DNA of 35,000 nt from Chrysomallon squamiferum (Eukaryota; Mollusca; Gastropoda; Neomphalida; Peltospiridae). Below are positions 1 to 13,074 of this stretch, piece by piece (positions within the stretch are counted from its first letter, which is position 1; each line of letters opens with the position of its first letter). A model generated the notes under the pieces. It saw only the letters and a list, made by a program, of their open reading frames with translations, searched no databases and was not told where the DNA came from. The DNA is taken from NCBI GenBank assembly GCA_012295275.1, contig CM022666.1:16019272-16054271 (forward strand), read 5' to 3'. The position numbers and the translations under genes are program-made.

Positions 1-305
1 ACACACCGAAGTATCCGCCAGTAATAAAATATTTACATAACTTTTAGTTTTATGTGTATAAAGCGCTTGCGTGAGTATGGGTTAAATACGTTCTGTAGTA
101 TTCAGTTTTATACACGAAGAGTTTATTTGAAAAAACACTTTTAAAGAAAAAAAGGGAAAAAGTTCTTCTTCATAAGAGAACCAAAAATAGAAACAAAAGA
201 AACTATTTATTATATTTTACACGCAAAGGATCCGATGCTTTAGATCAAATCAGAAATAAAAATCCTTTTTTGCGAAATATATTTGATTTGTTAGTTTTTC
301 ATTGC

Positions 306-374
<69 letters not shown>

Positions 375-474
375 CGAGAGGTATATATAATTCGAAAAAA
401 GTTTTGGATGTTTTGAATGAGTAAATGAATGAATGAATGAATGAATGAATAAACAAATAAATAATAAAAATAAA

Positions 475-519
<45 letters not shown>

Positions 520-765
520 GCCATTTCACACTATAAATAAAAATTCAGTCGTCTTTCACTACTGAATATCACGACTAGTTATATTTGTAATATGAGGTAG
601 TGGTTAATCTTACACAGTGTAATACCGTAATTTCTCGCGAGAACTGCTGAACTGTGATACCTTGCGAGAATTTCATTAGCAACGTAAAACCAAATGTAAT
701 TAATCACTCTTTAATCTTCTTCTTCTTTTTTTTCTTTTCTTATTTTCTTTATGAAATTTTTCTTT

Positions 766-809
<44 letters not shown>

Positions 810-1433
810 GGAATGAAATTACTAAGAGCTAGAAGAATATATCATTAAAATAAACAAATAAATAAATATAATAATAATAATAATAATAATTAAATAATAC
901 ATAAAAAAATATAATTATTTCTAAATGGTTTATATTTGCTTATTTATTTAAAATCAGAATCTTTCTGTCAGTATACATGAGAATGATATGAATTATTTCA
1001 TTATGTCGTAATTTTTAAAATAATAAACAAATCGACTAACAAAATGACCTGCAGAGGTCAATAACTGAAATAATGTACAGCTTTCTTGTGCAGACGTTTC
1101 TAACCAATCAGCAGTTGTGTTTCTGACAGCTGTGTTCTGAAAAATTAAAATGTACCAGCATATTTATTTGCTTTTGTGGCACTTTTTAATTTTTTCATTG
1201 ATAACGCTTTCTCTACTGGGTGGTTTTTCATGTGATTGTTAGCTGTTTTTATTTATTTTTATGGCGTAGCGTAGACATTTCTGACAATCTTTAGTCAAAG
1301 CTGACATGTATTGAGAGTGTAAAACTTAAAACCGCCACAGTGTGTGAGAATGAATTCAGTCGATGAGAAAACCACTGTGCATGGGTGTGTCAGTGGTTAC
1401 CTGGGTGAGTCTGTTCCATACTCAACTGATAAC

Positions 1434-1500
<67 letters not shown>

Positions 1501-1589
1501 CTGATAATAATAGAAATAATAAATAAACATCAACTTTCAAATTTGACTTCTAATACCAGTCGTCCTTCAAGATATGTTGTCATCATAAA
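1..1589. other. Gene-less AT-rich DNA with microsatellites
   Basis: No gene is recognised. The region holds (AC)n-(AG)n at 309-380, (AATG)n then (AAT)n at 413-519, (TTTA)n at about 767-808, (AAT)n at 855-890 and a long (AAT)n at 1431-1498. A palindrome TCTCGCGAGA lies at 633-642. Confidence 0.7.
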
Positions 1590-2970
1590 ACGTGTTGTGG
1601 GTAACACTGAATTTGCGGTTGTGTTGTTTGTCAGATTAATTCACTGTTATCATGTAACCATTCTCGACATCTAAAATAACTTTTAATTTTGACAATTGAA
1701 AATTTTTGTTATTTGAGTCCCTGAGCTTTTTAAAAATATTATATTATCACAGTTGTTCAGTTTTTATTAAACTTCATTTACACATCAGTGTCAGTATTTC
1801 TATCAGTTATTGCTAAATGTGTATTGAAAAGAAAGAAAGAAAGGAAAAAACATTCTACAAAATAAAAAATAAAAAATGTATCCGACAATACTATTTCGTT
1901 TGATTACAATGTAAACATTTGTGAAACTATTATACAACTATTTAAAACTTCATTTAACAACAGTGTAAATATTTCCAGCAGTAAATGTTAAATGTTTATT
2001 TAGAAAAGTAAATCTTGTTTGTATTTTTAGCGTGATTACAATGTACACAGTTTATGCTGTTTTCCTGTCGTTAAGCTGTTTAAAACGACATTTGATTTGC
2101 AGTGTAAACATTTAGAATTGCTTCTGTTTTGTATTTTACCTTTGAGTAGTCAGAAATTCATTTAATAACGATGTAAATATTTTCAGTAATTAGTTTATAT
2201 TCCTAATAAACTATTTTAACAATCAGCAAATTAATTATTATTGCATTTTGTTACTTCTATTGATAATAATGAAAACATTTGCTAAAGACAGCTTCAACTG
2301 TAGATTGCTATCATTCAGAAAATTAAAACATCACCAGATAACAACATAAATACATGTCCAGCTATAATTACTTTGTTTCAGAGACAATTAACATTTGGTG
2401 CATGAATTATAATTTGATTATATTACATCTCTGGACAACTATAGACATTTAGGACAACCTTGGTTTTAGATTATTATATTGACTTCACCAAATTACATGT
2501 AAATATTTAGAACAATTAGTTATATTCTGATAAATTACTAGAGACTGATAAGTAAAATTATTGTTCTGGTATATTACTTCTGTTAACGAGTGTGTAAAGG
2601 CTTGTAAAGGAGTTGCTGCTCGTTCGTTTTAATTCGTTCTCTCGACAGCAGACTCCATTCCAGATAGCAATCATTGAACAGATCGAAACTTCATTTAATA
2701 ACAATGCAAATATTTCTCTTCCATGGAACCGCTAACAGAGTGTAATGGAACTGTTATTGAATTACATTTCTTCGTTTTATCACGGTGTAAATATTTCTAA
2801 CGAGCTCTTTTTTCAAATTATCATTGTCTACTAGATTAAAACATCACTTAAGAACAATGCAAAGGTTTCAGTTTGTTTTATGCTTCAAGAGATTTCCAGC
2901 AGTTTGTAAAGTAACTGTTATTGGATTATATCAGTTCTGCTGATAACAGTGTAAATATTTTTTCACCAGA
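1590..2970. repeat. Degenerate tandem/dispersed repeat with GTGTAAATATTTC core
   Basis: About 12 diverged copies of a unit containing TTCATTTAAYAACARTG and GTAAAYATTT recur at irregular 60-190 bp spacing. Examples are near 1783, 1908, 1945, 2098, 2156, 2497, 2693, 2780 and 2940. No reading frame is conserved across copies. It looks like an old, decayed local array. Confidence 0.6.
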
Positions 2971-3149
2971 TCTTTATTAGAAGTAATGAAATAAACCCAG
3001 ACAGAATGCGGCTGCAGTTTGTTGTCTGTGCTGTTATCTGTGTGACCCTTCACCACACACACCAAGTTAGACCAGGACGTGTAGCGTCGCGTGTTTAATG
3101 TGATCTCTGCGTGTTTTATCTGCTGTAAGGGTGTGCATAATAGTTATAT

Positions 3150-3470
3150 ATGAGTGTTTGTGTTGTGTTTGTGTGCGTTTGTGTGTGTGTGTGTGTGTGT
3201 GTATATGAGTGAGTATATTTTTTGTGTTTGTGTAAAAACACACACTTAAAACACACACACACAAACACATTGTATATGTGTATGTGTATTTATGTATACA
3301 CAAACATACAGACACATATACAACACACACACACATATATATATATATATGTATGTATATGAGTAAGTGTATGTATTGTACATGTGTCTGTATTTGTGCT
3401 TGTATGTTTGTCTATGTATGAATGAGTATATGTATTGTGTACGTGTTTGCGTGGGTGTGAATATGTGCGT
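3150..3470. repeat. TG/CA/TA microsatellite block
   Basis: Interrupted (TG)n, (CA)n and (TA)n stretches give spurious Cys-Val and His-Thr frames on both strands. There is no coding evidence. Confidence 0.85.
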
Positions 3471-3679
3471 GTTTCCAGTGTGCAATGAGCAAAACGTGGT
3501 ACACAGTATAACTGAGCCCACACTCAGACAGACACACTAAGTAATTTAATAAACGTACAAACAAGTTTTAGTTTTTACAGAAACCTCTGACTGACACCGT
3601 TAATAACAATGATAAACATCAGAGGATCTCCTCCCCCCCCCCTCCCTCCCCACCAGCCCATCCCCACCAGCCCAGTCCA

Positions 3680-3825
3680 GCATGATCTCAATTATTTCAT
3701 TAGTGTTATAAATTTGATCAGTCTGCATCTGCTGACGTCTCGCCAGCTCAGATCAATAAGCTCGCGAGAACACCGGGCGTTCGCATGTTTCCCTCTCGAT
3801 TCTTTCATGTCCAGCGTTAAGTAAA
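3680..3825. other. GC-richer island, possible conserved non-coding element
   Basis: Complex sequence stands out from its repetitive flanks. It has TTGATCAGTCTGCATCTGC, TGACGTC, CAGCTCAGATCAATAAG and CTCGCGAGAA, and is preceded by a C-rich tract (about 3630-3677). No convincing reading frame or splice pair was seen. Confidence 0.35.
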
Positions 3826-4061
3826 ACATTTCAACAAATTTCTCTATTTTTACTGGCGCACCGAGTTCAGATGAACGGTAGTGAAATAATTAATAAAGTT
3901 GATCTTAGTAAAGGAAAAGTTTTTTTTAATTCAGTTGAGCATTCGTTGTTTCTTTTATTTGTTTATTGATTTTTTTTATTTTTTTTTTTTTTTTTTTATG
4001 GGTTTATTTATTTGTTAATATAAATATGTATGCAGTCCTTTAACTCTCCTTTCCACACCCT

Positions 4062-4105
<44 letters not shown>

Positions 4106-4619
4106 GTTCTAAATAAGTAAACATTCTAATTAATTAATAAAATTTAATAAATTAGTTCCAAAGATATTAAATAAAAAACAATATTGAAAAATAAAATTAT
4201 CAAAATAATAATAGTAATAATAATAATAATAATAAATATAATAATAATAATAATATTTAATATTGATGGTGATGATGACGATAATAAATAAGAAAGAAAA
4301 AAGAAGATAAAAATAAAGAAACAAAACAAAACATAACAAAATAAAATAATAATAATAATAAAAAAAATTTAAATGGGAGAAAAAAGTAAGAAAATAATAA
4401 TAAGAAGAAGAAAAAAAGTAAAAAAGAACAAACTAAAAACATTAAAATAATATCTTTTAAAAAGGAATGTAGAAGACCAAATACAAAAATGAATATTTAT
4501 AATCACAAAGAGTCAGTTATGTATTGACAAAATGCCTATATATATCGCTTACATACTTTTTTAGATACAGGAACATGCGCGTGCATGCACATAAAATATC
4601 ACTTTGATAAAAATAATAA
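3826..4619. other. Low-complexity spacer
   Basis: Poly-T (about 3968-3997), (CT)n (about 4067-4103) and (AAT/AAAAT)n-rich DNA (4200-4450). No gene seen. Confidence 0.75.
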
Positions 4620-5090
4620 AAATAAATATTGAAAAACCCAGATCACTATTTGTAGAACATCACTTTGAAACAAGATTACGTTGACTTGAAATAAATCAAT
4701 ATTTGTAGAAAATGATTCTAACTGAAAAAAAAAATCACTATCAGAAGAACATTTCATTGATTACACTAGATCACTGTCTGTTTGTAGAACACAGCCTTGA
4801 CTGAAAATCAAATCACTATATCTGTTTGTAGACTAGAACATTTCTTTGATCAAAAATAGATTACTGTCTGTTTGTAGAAAATAACCTTAGCTGGAAATCA
4901 AATCACTATTTCTATTTGTATACTAGACCATGTGTTTGATTAAAAATAGATTACCGTCTATTTGTAGAATATAACCTTGACTGAAAATCAAATTATTATG
5001 TCTATTTGTAGACTAGAACGTTTTGTTATTATTAAAAATAGATCAGTGTCTATTTGTAGAACACAGCTTTGGTTGAAATCGCAATCAATC
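4620..5090. repeat. 90-bp tandem repeat, about five copies
   Basis: AGATYACTGTCTGTTTGTAG recurs with starts at 4768, 4858, 4948 and about 5040, a period of 90-92 bp. A more diverged copy lies at the 5' edge. Each unit is itself two half-units, each with a TTTGTAGA core. Confidence 0.85.
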
Positions 5091-5189
5091 GAAAGTGATT
5101 CAGTCAGAAATAACTCGGAATATATTAGCGCTTTCCCAGAGTAACAGACGCGCAATAAAACTTTTATTTATTTGTTGATATTCCATATC

Positions 5190-5375
5190 TTAAGAGCGCA
5201 TCTTGGTGGAGGAAATAACTCTCGTGTAATTTGACAAATGGACGCCGCGGAAGGCACTTTTCTATCTCATAAGCTAAAGATTCATCTTAAAAGCTAATCT
5301 CCAGTTATCAGCCATTAACTGGGCTTGCAAGCTTTTAATGGTTTCTGATGAATTAAGGAGAAGGGGGGAAATAAC
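5190..5375. other. Complex island, possible conserved non-coding element
   Basis: Non-repetitive sequence includes GACGCCGCGGAAGGCAC, CAGTTATCAGCCATTAACTG (inverted AGTTA/TAACT) and GATGAATTAAGGAG. No protein frame is recognisable. It is ended by a poly-T tract (5404-5434). Confidence 0.35.
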
Positions 5376-5401
5376 ACAAATTGTTCAGATTAAATAATGT
5401 C

Positions 5402-5434
<33 letters not shown>

Positions 5435-5589
5435 CTTCCACTTTTTTTTTCTCTTCTCTATCTTTCTGACGGATTGACCTAAAAGCTGGATGCGCTCAAA
5501 TATTGACAATCATGATTGAATGTAGTTTACAAGATTTGTAACTAGCCCTAGTATTGGTTTTTCTGTTGTTTTTTTTTGTGTGTGTGTTA

Positions 5590-5850
5590 CCCTGAAGCTA
5601 AAATGTCGAAGTGGTTTGTGTTAATGTTGTAAGTGGACAAGTTGCTGTAAACGATTTTAATTAGAGGAGATATCTGGAACGGGATTTTCCAGACGTAATG
5701 GATTTCATTACTTGCTGAAAAGAAATGTGCCACTTTAAATATCAGTAAAAGATTTAGGTCAGAGTCTGATAAAATGTGGGATCAGACGAGAAGTGATTTC
5801 AACCTGGCTAAAATAATCTGCTTCGATTATGTAAAATGATTTAACCTTAA
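5590..5850. other. Complex island with an NF-kB-like site
   Basis: Non-repetitive DNA contains GGGATTTTCC within GGAACGGGATTTTCCAGACG, homeodomain-like TTTTAATTAG and CATTACTTGCTG. It is flanked by poly-T tracts. No coding frame is recognised. Confidence 0.3.
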
Positions 5851-6019
5851 TTTAGTTTTTTTTTTTTTTTTTTTTGACATTTATTAGAAAAAATGGCGAG
5901 TGTTTTTTGTTTCTTTTTATCAACTATTTTCATGGATTTTAACAAAACACAAAACACTTGCTTTCAGTTTTATTTAAACAATTTATACTTGATTTACACA
6001 CAATCTCTCTGTCTGTCTG

Positions 6020-6240
6020 CCTTTCATACATATGTATATATGTGTGTGTGTCTGTTTATATACGTATCTGCATATATGTGTATGTGTGTGTGTGTATATA
6101 TATGTGTGTGTGTGTGTTTGTGTGTATATATGTGTGTGTGTGTATATATGTGTATATATGTGTGTGTGTTGTGTTTGTGTGTATATATGTGTGTGTGTAT
6201 ATATGTGTATGTGTGTGTATGTGTGTGTGTGCCTCTGTGT
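6020..6240. repeat. (TG)n/(TATG)n microsatellite
   Basis: Long interrupted TG and TATATG repeats. The Cys-Val-Tyr frames here are artefacts of the repeat. Confidence 0.9.
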
Positions 6241-6267
6241 CTTTTTACCTAACACCTCCACCTTCTC

Positions 6268-6825
6268 TCTCTATGTATGTTTGTATGTATGTATGTATGT
6301 ATGTATGTTTGTATGAACACACACACACACGTGCACATGCACACTGTGATGTGACAAACAGCAGAAGCCACACATCGCGTCTGTCTGTCTATGTATGTAT
6401 GTATGTATGTATGTATGTATGTATGTTTGCATGAACACACACACACGTGCACATGCACACTGTGATGTGACAAACAGCAGAAGCCACACATCGCGTGTCT
6501 GTCAATGTATGTATGTATGTATGTATGTATGTATGTACGCATGAACACACACACACGTGCACATGCACACTGTGATGTGACAAACAGCAGAAGCCACACA
6601 TCACGTGTCTGTCTATGTATGTATGTATGTATGTATGTATGTATGTATGTATGTACGCATGAACACACACACACGTGCACATGCACACTGTGATGTGACA
6701 AACAGCAGAAGCCACACATCACGTGTCTGTCTATGTATGTATGTATGTATGTTTGTATGAACACACACACACGTGCACACTGTGCTATGACAGACAGCAG
6801 AAGCCACACATCACGCGTGTTCTGC
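6268..6825. repeat. Composite minisatellite, five units of 92-118 bp
   Basis: The unit consists of (ATGT)n, then TATGAACACACACACACGTG, then a constant block with GTGATGTGACAAACAGCAGA and AGCCACACATCRCGTGTCTG. Block starts are at 6346, 6462, 6572, 6690 and 6782. Length varies with the inner (ATGT)n tract, so this is a microsatellite nested in a minisatellite. Confidence 0.92.
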
Positions 6826-6969
6826 TCTGACACAAGGCGTCTGTCTCTCTTCCTAAGTCAGCCATTATTGCTGGCGATCTCTGGAGAGACTCGAGGTTGA
6901 AATTTGATTGTTTTCGCTGGAACATTGCGATCATTAGAAAATTATTTGTCTTCTTATCTGTCTTTGCAG

Positions 6970-7035
6970 AACAATGACGGATGTCTTCCCAACGGCAACC
7001 AATGGTTTCGGAAATTCCTCTCTGCTTACTGCAAG
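6970..7035 (+). other. Possible extra upstream exon (weak)
   Basis: A 66-nt stretch is bounded by tctttgcag and gttggc. It is open in phase 0 and would encode NNDGCLPNGNQWFRKFLSAY plus two residues. It lies upstream of the UNC93-like exons and could belong to the lumenal loop before helix 6. No exon carrying helix 6 is seen between it and 7945, the donor is weak, and the match to the family is not clear. Confidence 0.2.
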
Positions 7036-7049
7036 GTTGGCGTGTGCTA

Positions 7050-7400
7050 TCAGTTGATAATCACCAGTTTGCTGTGATCTGGGCTTTGTCTGTTTGTCTT
7101 TGTATTCACTTTGTCTCTTCTCGTTTTTTTTTTTGTTTTTTTTCTCTCCTTATGTTGATTGATATGTAACTGCTGTTTTTTTGTACATACTGTCTGTTCT
7201 TTTTTTTTTTTTTTTTTTTTTTTTGCAGACGTCATCACAAAGTACTTTTACAGATACATGCATACAACACAGACACATACTGCATGTGCGTGTGTGTGCG
7301 TGTGTGTGTGTGTTTATCATTCACTATTTACAGCATCCCCACACACGTACAGATGCACGCACAAACACATCCGCACACACTTACTTTCTAAAATAGGAAT
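7050..7400. repeat. Poly-T and TG/CA tracts
   Basis: Poly-T runs end at 7224 in ttttgcag, an acceptor-like end with no believable exon after it. Then come (TG)n at 7285-7313 and CA-rich DNA to 7380. Confidence 0.7.
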
Positions 7401-7419
7401 CATATTGTGATTGATTTAT

Positions 7420-7830
7420 TCTCTTAAGTTCTTAAGTACGCTTAATGATTGATGATATTTACTAGTAACTTCTTACGTTACTAAACAACGAATTGTATTT
7501 ACAAAAACATCTTATTTTTATTAAATAAACAATCATATTTAATAATAACTTCTAAATAAATACTAAATGAAAAAACAGAATTACCAATGCCTTCTAATAT
7601 TATAAAATAACGAATTGTATTTTCTAACATCTTATTATGTAACTAAATAATCAATCTTTTTACTTATAACATGTTTCAGTAACAAATCATATATCATAAC
7701 AAACAATTAATACTACAAAAATGAATGATTATATACTAAATATCTAATACTAAATAACTAATTATATTTATTAAAAACGTCTTTCATTAGTAAATAACCA
7801 ATCACATTTACTAAAATAAAAAAACCTTCT
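7420..7830. repeat. Degenerate AT-rich array with TAAATAACGAATTGTATTTA core
   Basis: Variants of ACTAAATAACNAATYRTATTTACTAAAAACRTCTTA recur about every 40-120 bp (near 7478, 7600, 7645, 7750, 7785). Divergence is high and no coding frame is present. Confidence 0.5.
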
Positions 7831-7944
7831 TATTTTCTGTGAATGACGAGTCTCTTTGTCACCACGAGTTAGGATGTTGCCTTGTTTCAAAGTTGACGAA
7901 TCATACACCGCTGGTTTCTTCTCTGTTATTTTTCTTTCTTCCAG

Positions 7945-10069
<2,125 letters not shown>

Positions 10070-11149
10070 TTCATCATTTTCTTTGTTTTAAATACTCAGC
10101 TATCAGTTAACAAAGAAAAGTGAAACTGTTATTTTAACTTTTTGTTTTATCATTCTCACCCTACTTTTTGTTATTTCATTCTTTTTCTCTTAATTAATCT
10201 GGGTTTTTTTGTGAAAGAAAGAAATACTGAATTACAATACAAATTAGCTTTTATTTAAAATACGTTTATTAACACTCAGTGACGTCATTTTGAGTATGAA
10301 GTGTGATGGATTCGTATAGCGATCTGCCTGGATTAGTGAGAACTACGTAACTGATTAGTTAAGAACATTTTTTTCTTGTTGTTATTAATCAATCTTTTTC
10401 TTAAGGACAATTATCAGCATATTCTTTAAGGACTGAATAGTTAGAGATATCATCATTTATTCTTTTACAACTGTTTTCAGTAATACTTATTTATCTATCT
10501 ATTTATTTGTTTATTTGTTTTACTTTCTTATTTATTCTTTTTGAACAATTAATGAAAATCATTTCTATACGTCTGTTTGATTGTATAACTCTGTATGTAT
10601 GTACGTATATCTGTATGTGTGTGTATATATGTCTATGTATTTAAGTGTGTGTACGTTTGTGTTTGTGTGTGCGTGCGTACGTACGTATGTGTGTCTGCAT
10701 TTATATATATTTCTTTTAAACACAGTTCACCATTACCTTCGAGAAACATCAGATGAAAACCAGTCAATATTTTTATTTAATGGCAGTGGTTGTCATGGAG
10801 ATGTGGACCTCCTAACTTCTAGTTGTGATTTCTCTTTTTGTGTAATTAAATGAGCAGTCACAGGAATATGAAAACACGCACACTCAGACTATCATACATT
10901 TTATTACTTCAGCACTGATAAACACAGTCATCTTTTGAACAGAAGACAGAGTATTTAATTAACATATACGTAGATAGGTCATCAAATACAATAACAGATA
11001 TGTGCTCTGTTATAATCTACACATACGTAGTGTAGATATGCACTGTTGTAGATTAAAGGTTTTCATGTATCTCAGGACTGGACTATAATAGGATCAAATC
11101 CTCTTTAGTAAAAGTATTTATTTATTTATTTATATAATTGTTATTGTTG

Positions 11150-11205
<56 letters not shown>

Positions 11206-11664
11206 TATTTGTTTGTTTGTTTGTTTGTTTGTTTGTTTGTTTGTTTGTTTGTTTGTTTTTTGGGGTATTTTTTTTACCCCATTCCAGTATGAACTTACAG
11301 GCCATAAACTTACAAGATTTTTATGATAAGCTATGTCTTGTAATTTACGTAATTCCGAGCTGTCATGGGATCGATTCCAACTAGTGGTTTCAGCCACAGC
11401 TAATATACAAAACCAAGACTCATGTTCTTCCAAATAATTCTACAACTCACTAACAGACTTAGAAAAACCGCAGTCTTTGCTGAATCTTGTAAACAAGACC
11501 AAAGGTATCTGAACATTCAAAGGACTTTAAAAAATGTCAGTTTTATTTATAGCAGGTGATAATTATCATTTTCTTTTATTATAATTTATATGAATGATAT
11601 ACTATCTTTACCTCATTATTTACTTCAACTTCCAGTTTTTAATTTATTGTTGTTGCTGTTGTTC

Positions 11665-11709
<45 letters not shown>

Positions 11710-11735
11710 CTATTATTGTTATTACTGTTAATATT

Positions 11736-11768
<33 letters not shown>

Positions 11769-12780
11769 GTTATTATTATTATTATTATTGTTATTATTAC
11801 TTCTACTACTACTACTACTAGTTCTAATATTAATTACCTCATGTTTGTAAGTTACTTAAGTTAACACAAAATGTATTAGATTATGAAATGTATAGTATCA
11901 ATGATTCTTTAATTTTCAGTCACTGGGAACCAAACAGTTTTCTAACAGACAGATCCTTTGTTCGTGTGTTTGTGAATATTAACAAATGTAGACAAGAAAC
12001 GCGTTGATAAAAGGAGTCTGAATGTTGAAAGTGACGTCATTATTCTGTAATCATTTCTTTTTAAATTATTAACTCATGAATACAGTTCTAAATATCTTCA
12101 TTGTCTGTTTTCTTTTCTGGAAAATTCTGAGAAAAAATTCTTTAGTTTTATCCAGACCTGTGTACATTACTTGTGTAAAATAACGTAAATATTTCCTTTT
12201 GATTTAAACATATCTTTATACATTTTTGAAATTTACGTATATATATATATATATATAATTCCATGCATATATCTATACACTGCTTATATTTACATCAATA
12301 TAGCCTGCCTTTTGTTTTATGTACACCATTATGCATTATTTGCTAAAGATTAGGTAAATATTTCCTTTGCTTTAAAACATCCTAAGTACTTCGTATAAAG
12401 CAAACATTGTGTTGCTACTAGAAGATGAAAGATTTATTATTTTTACATAACAAAAGATTTATCACATTTTTATCTATATATTTACCTGACCTAGAAGGAA
12501 GTCTAAGAATTATAAATCCAGCGAAAGTTATCCGCTGTTGTCATACGGTTGTCTAGTCCTTGTTTATATCTTCTTTACCTTTCTTTCTTTTTCTTTCTTT
12601 CTTTCTTTCTTTTTTGACTGGGAACAAGGGATGATTTATGCGGATCTTTTTTATAGACAGGATAGCACGTACCATGGAATTTGAAAAATAATCAGAAGTT
12701 TACTATCAAGAACAGACATTTCTTTAATTTATCGTAGATTCTAAAACAATTTAACAGTCCGAAAACGATATTTTTATAAT

Positions 12781-12823
<43 letters not shown>

Positions 12824-13070
12824 GTTAGTCTATCAAATAATATTAATAATAATAATAATAATAATAATAACAACAACAACAACAACACAACAACAGCAGC
12901 AATGACAACAACAACAACAACAACAACAATAATAATAATAATAATAATAATAACAATAACAATAACAATAACAATAACAATAACAATAAAGAAATCAAGA
13001 AAGAAAACAGAAAGAAAAAAATAAAGAAGAAGAAAAAAATAAATAAAAAATAAAAATAAAAATAAACTCC
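10070..13070. other. UNC93-like 3' UTR and intergenic spacer
   Basis: No gene seen. No clear AATAAA signal lies within 300 nt of the stop codon. The region has TG-rich DNA (10585-10700), (ATT)n at 11147-11203 next to (TTTG)n at 11204-11259, (TTA/TTG)n at 11645-11820, (AT)n at about 12236-12257, (CTTT)n at 12580-12612 and trinucleotide tracts at 12783-12990. Confidence 0.6.
12783..12990. repeat. Inverted (ATT)n/(AAT)n pair and (AAC)n/(AACAAT)n
   Basis: (ATT)n at 12783-12823 is followed, after a short gap, by (AAT)n at about 12838-12870. This makes a potential long hairpin. (AAC)n, (AAT)n and (AATAAC)n tracts follow. Confidence 0.88.
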
Positions 13071-13074
13071 TCCA

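Noticed and set aside
291-529. Leu-rich and Tyr-rich reading frames on the - strand
   Set aside because: They are translations of (AAT)n, (AATG)n, (AG)n and (AC)n repeats.
592-608. TGAGGTAGTGG, resembling the let-7 microRNA seed
   Set aside because: The match stops after the seed, and no complementary arm able to form a precursor hairpin is seen nearby.
1350-1404. Possible first coding exon (MNSVDEKTTVHGCVSGYL) with donor gtgagt
   Set aside because: It is short and has no recognisable homology or confirmed partner exon. An AG before it and a GT after it are expected by chance.
3609-3824. Pro-rich open frame
   Set aside because: It comes from the C-rich tract, and the rest matches no protein. 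It is better read as non-coding.
5893-6434. Cys/Val/Tyr-rich frames
   Set aside because: Microsatellite translation in several overlapping frames.
6249-6833. 194-residue repetitive frame with repeated CLSHHSVHVHVCVC
   Set aside because: Its periodicity is simply the 92-118 bp minisatellite. Open frames occur on both strands and there is no start, splice or family evidence.
7229-7286. Possible exon after ttttgcag (VITKYFYRYM)
   Set aside because: It runs into a CA/TG microsatellite with no convincing donor and does not resemble UNC93 helix 6.
11300-11420. GGATCGATTCC, a tRNA B-box-like motif that could mark a SINE
   Set aside because: No convincing A box at the right distance upstream and no terminal repeat structure. 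The motif alone is insufficient.
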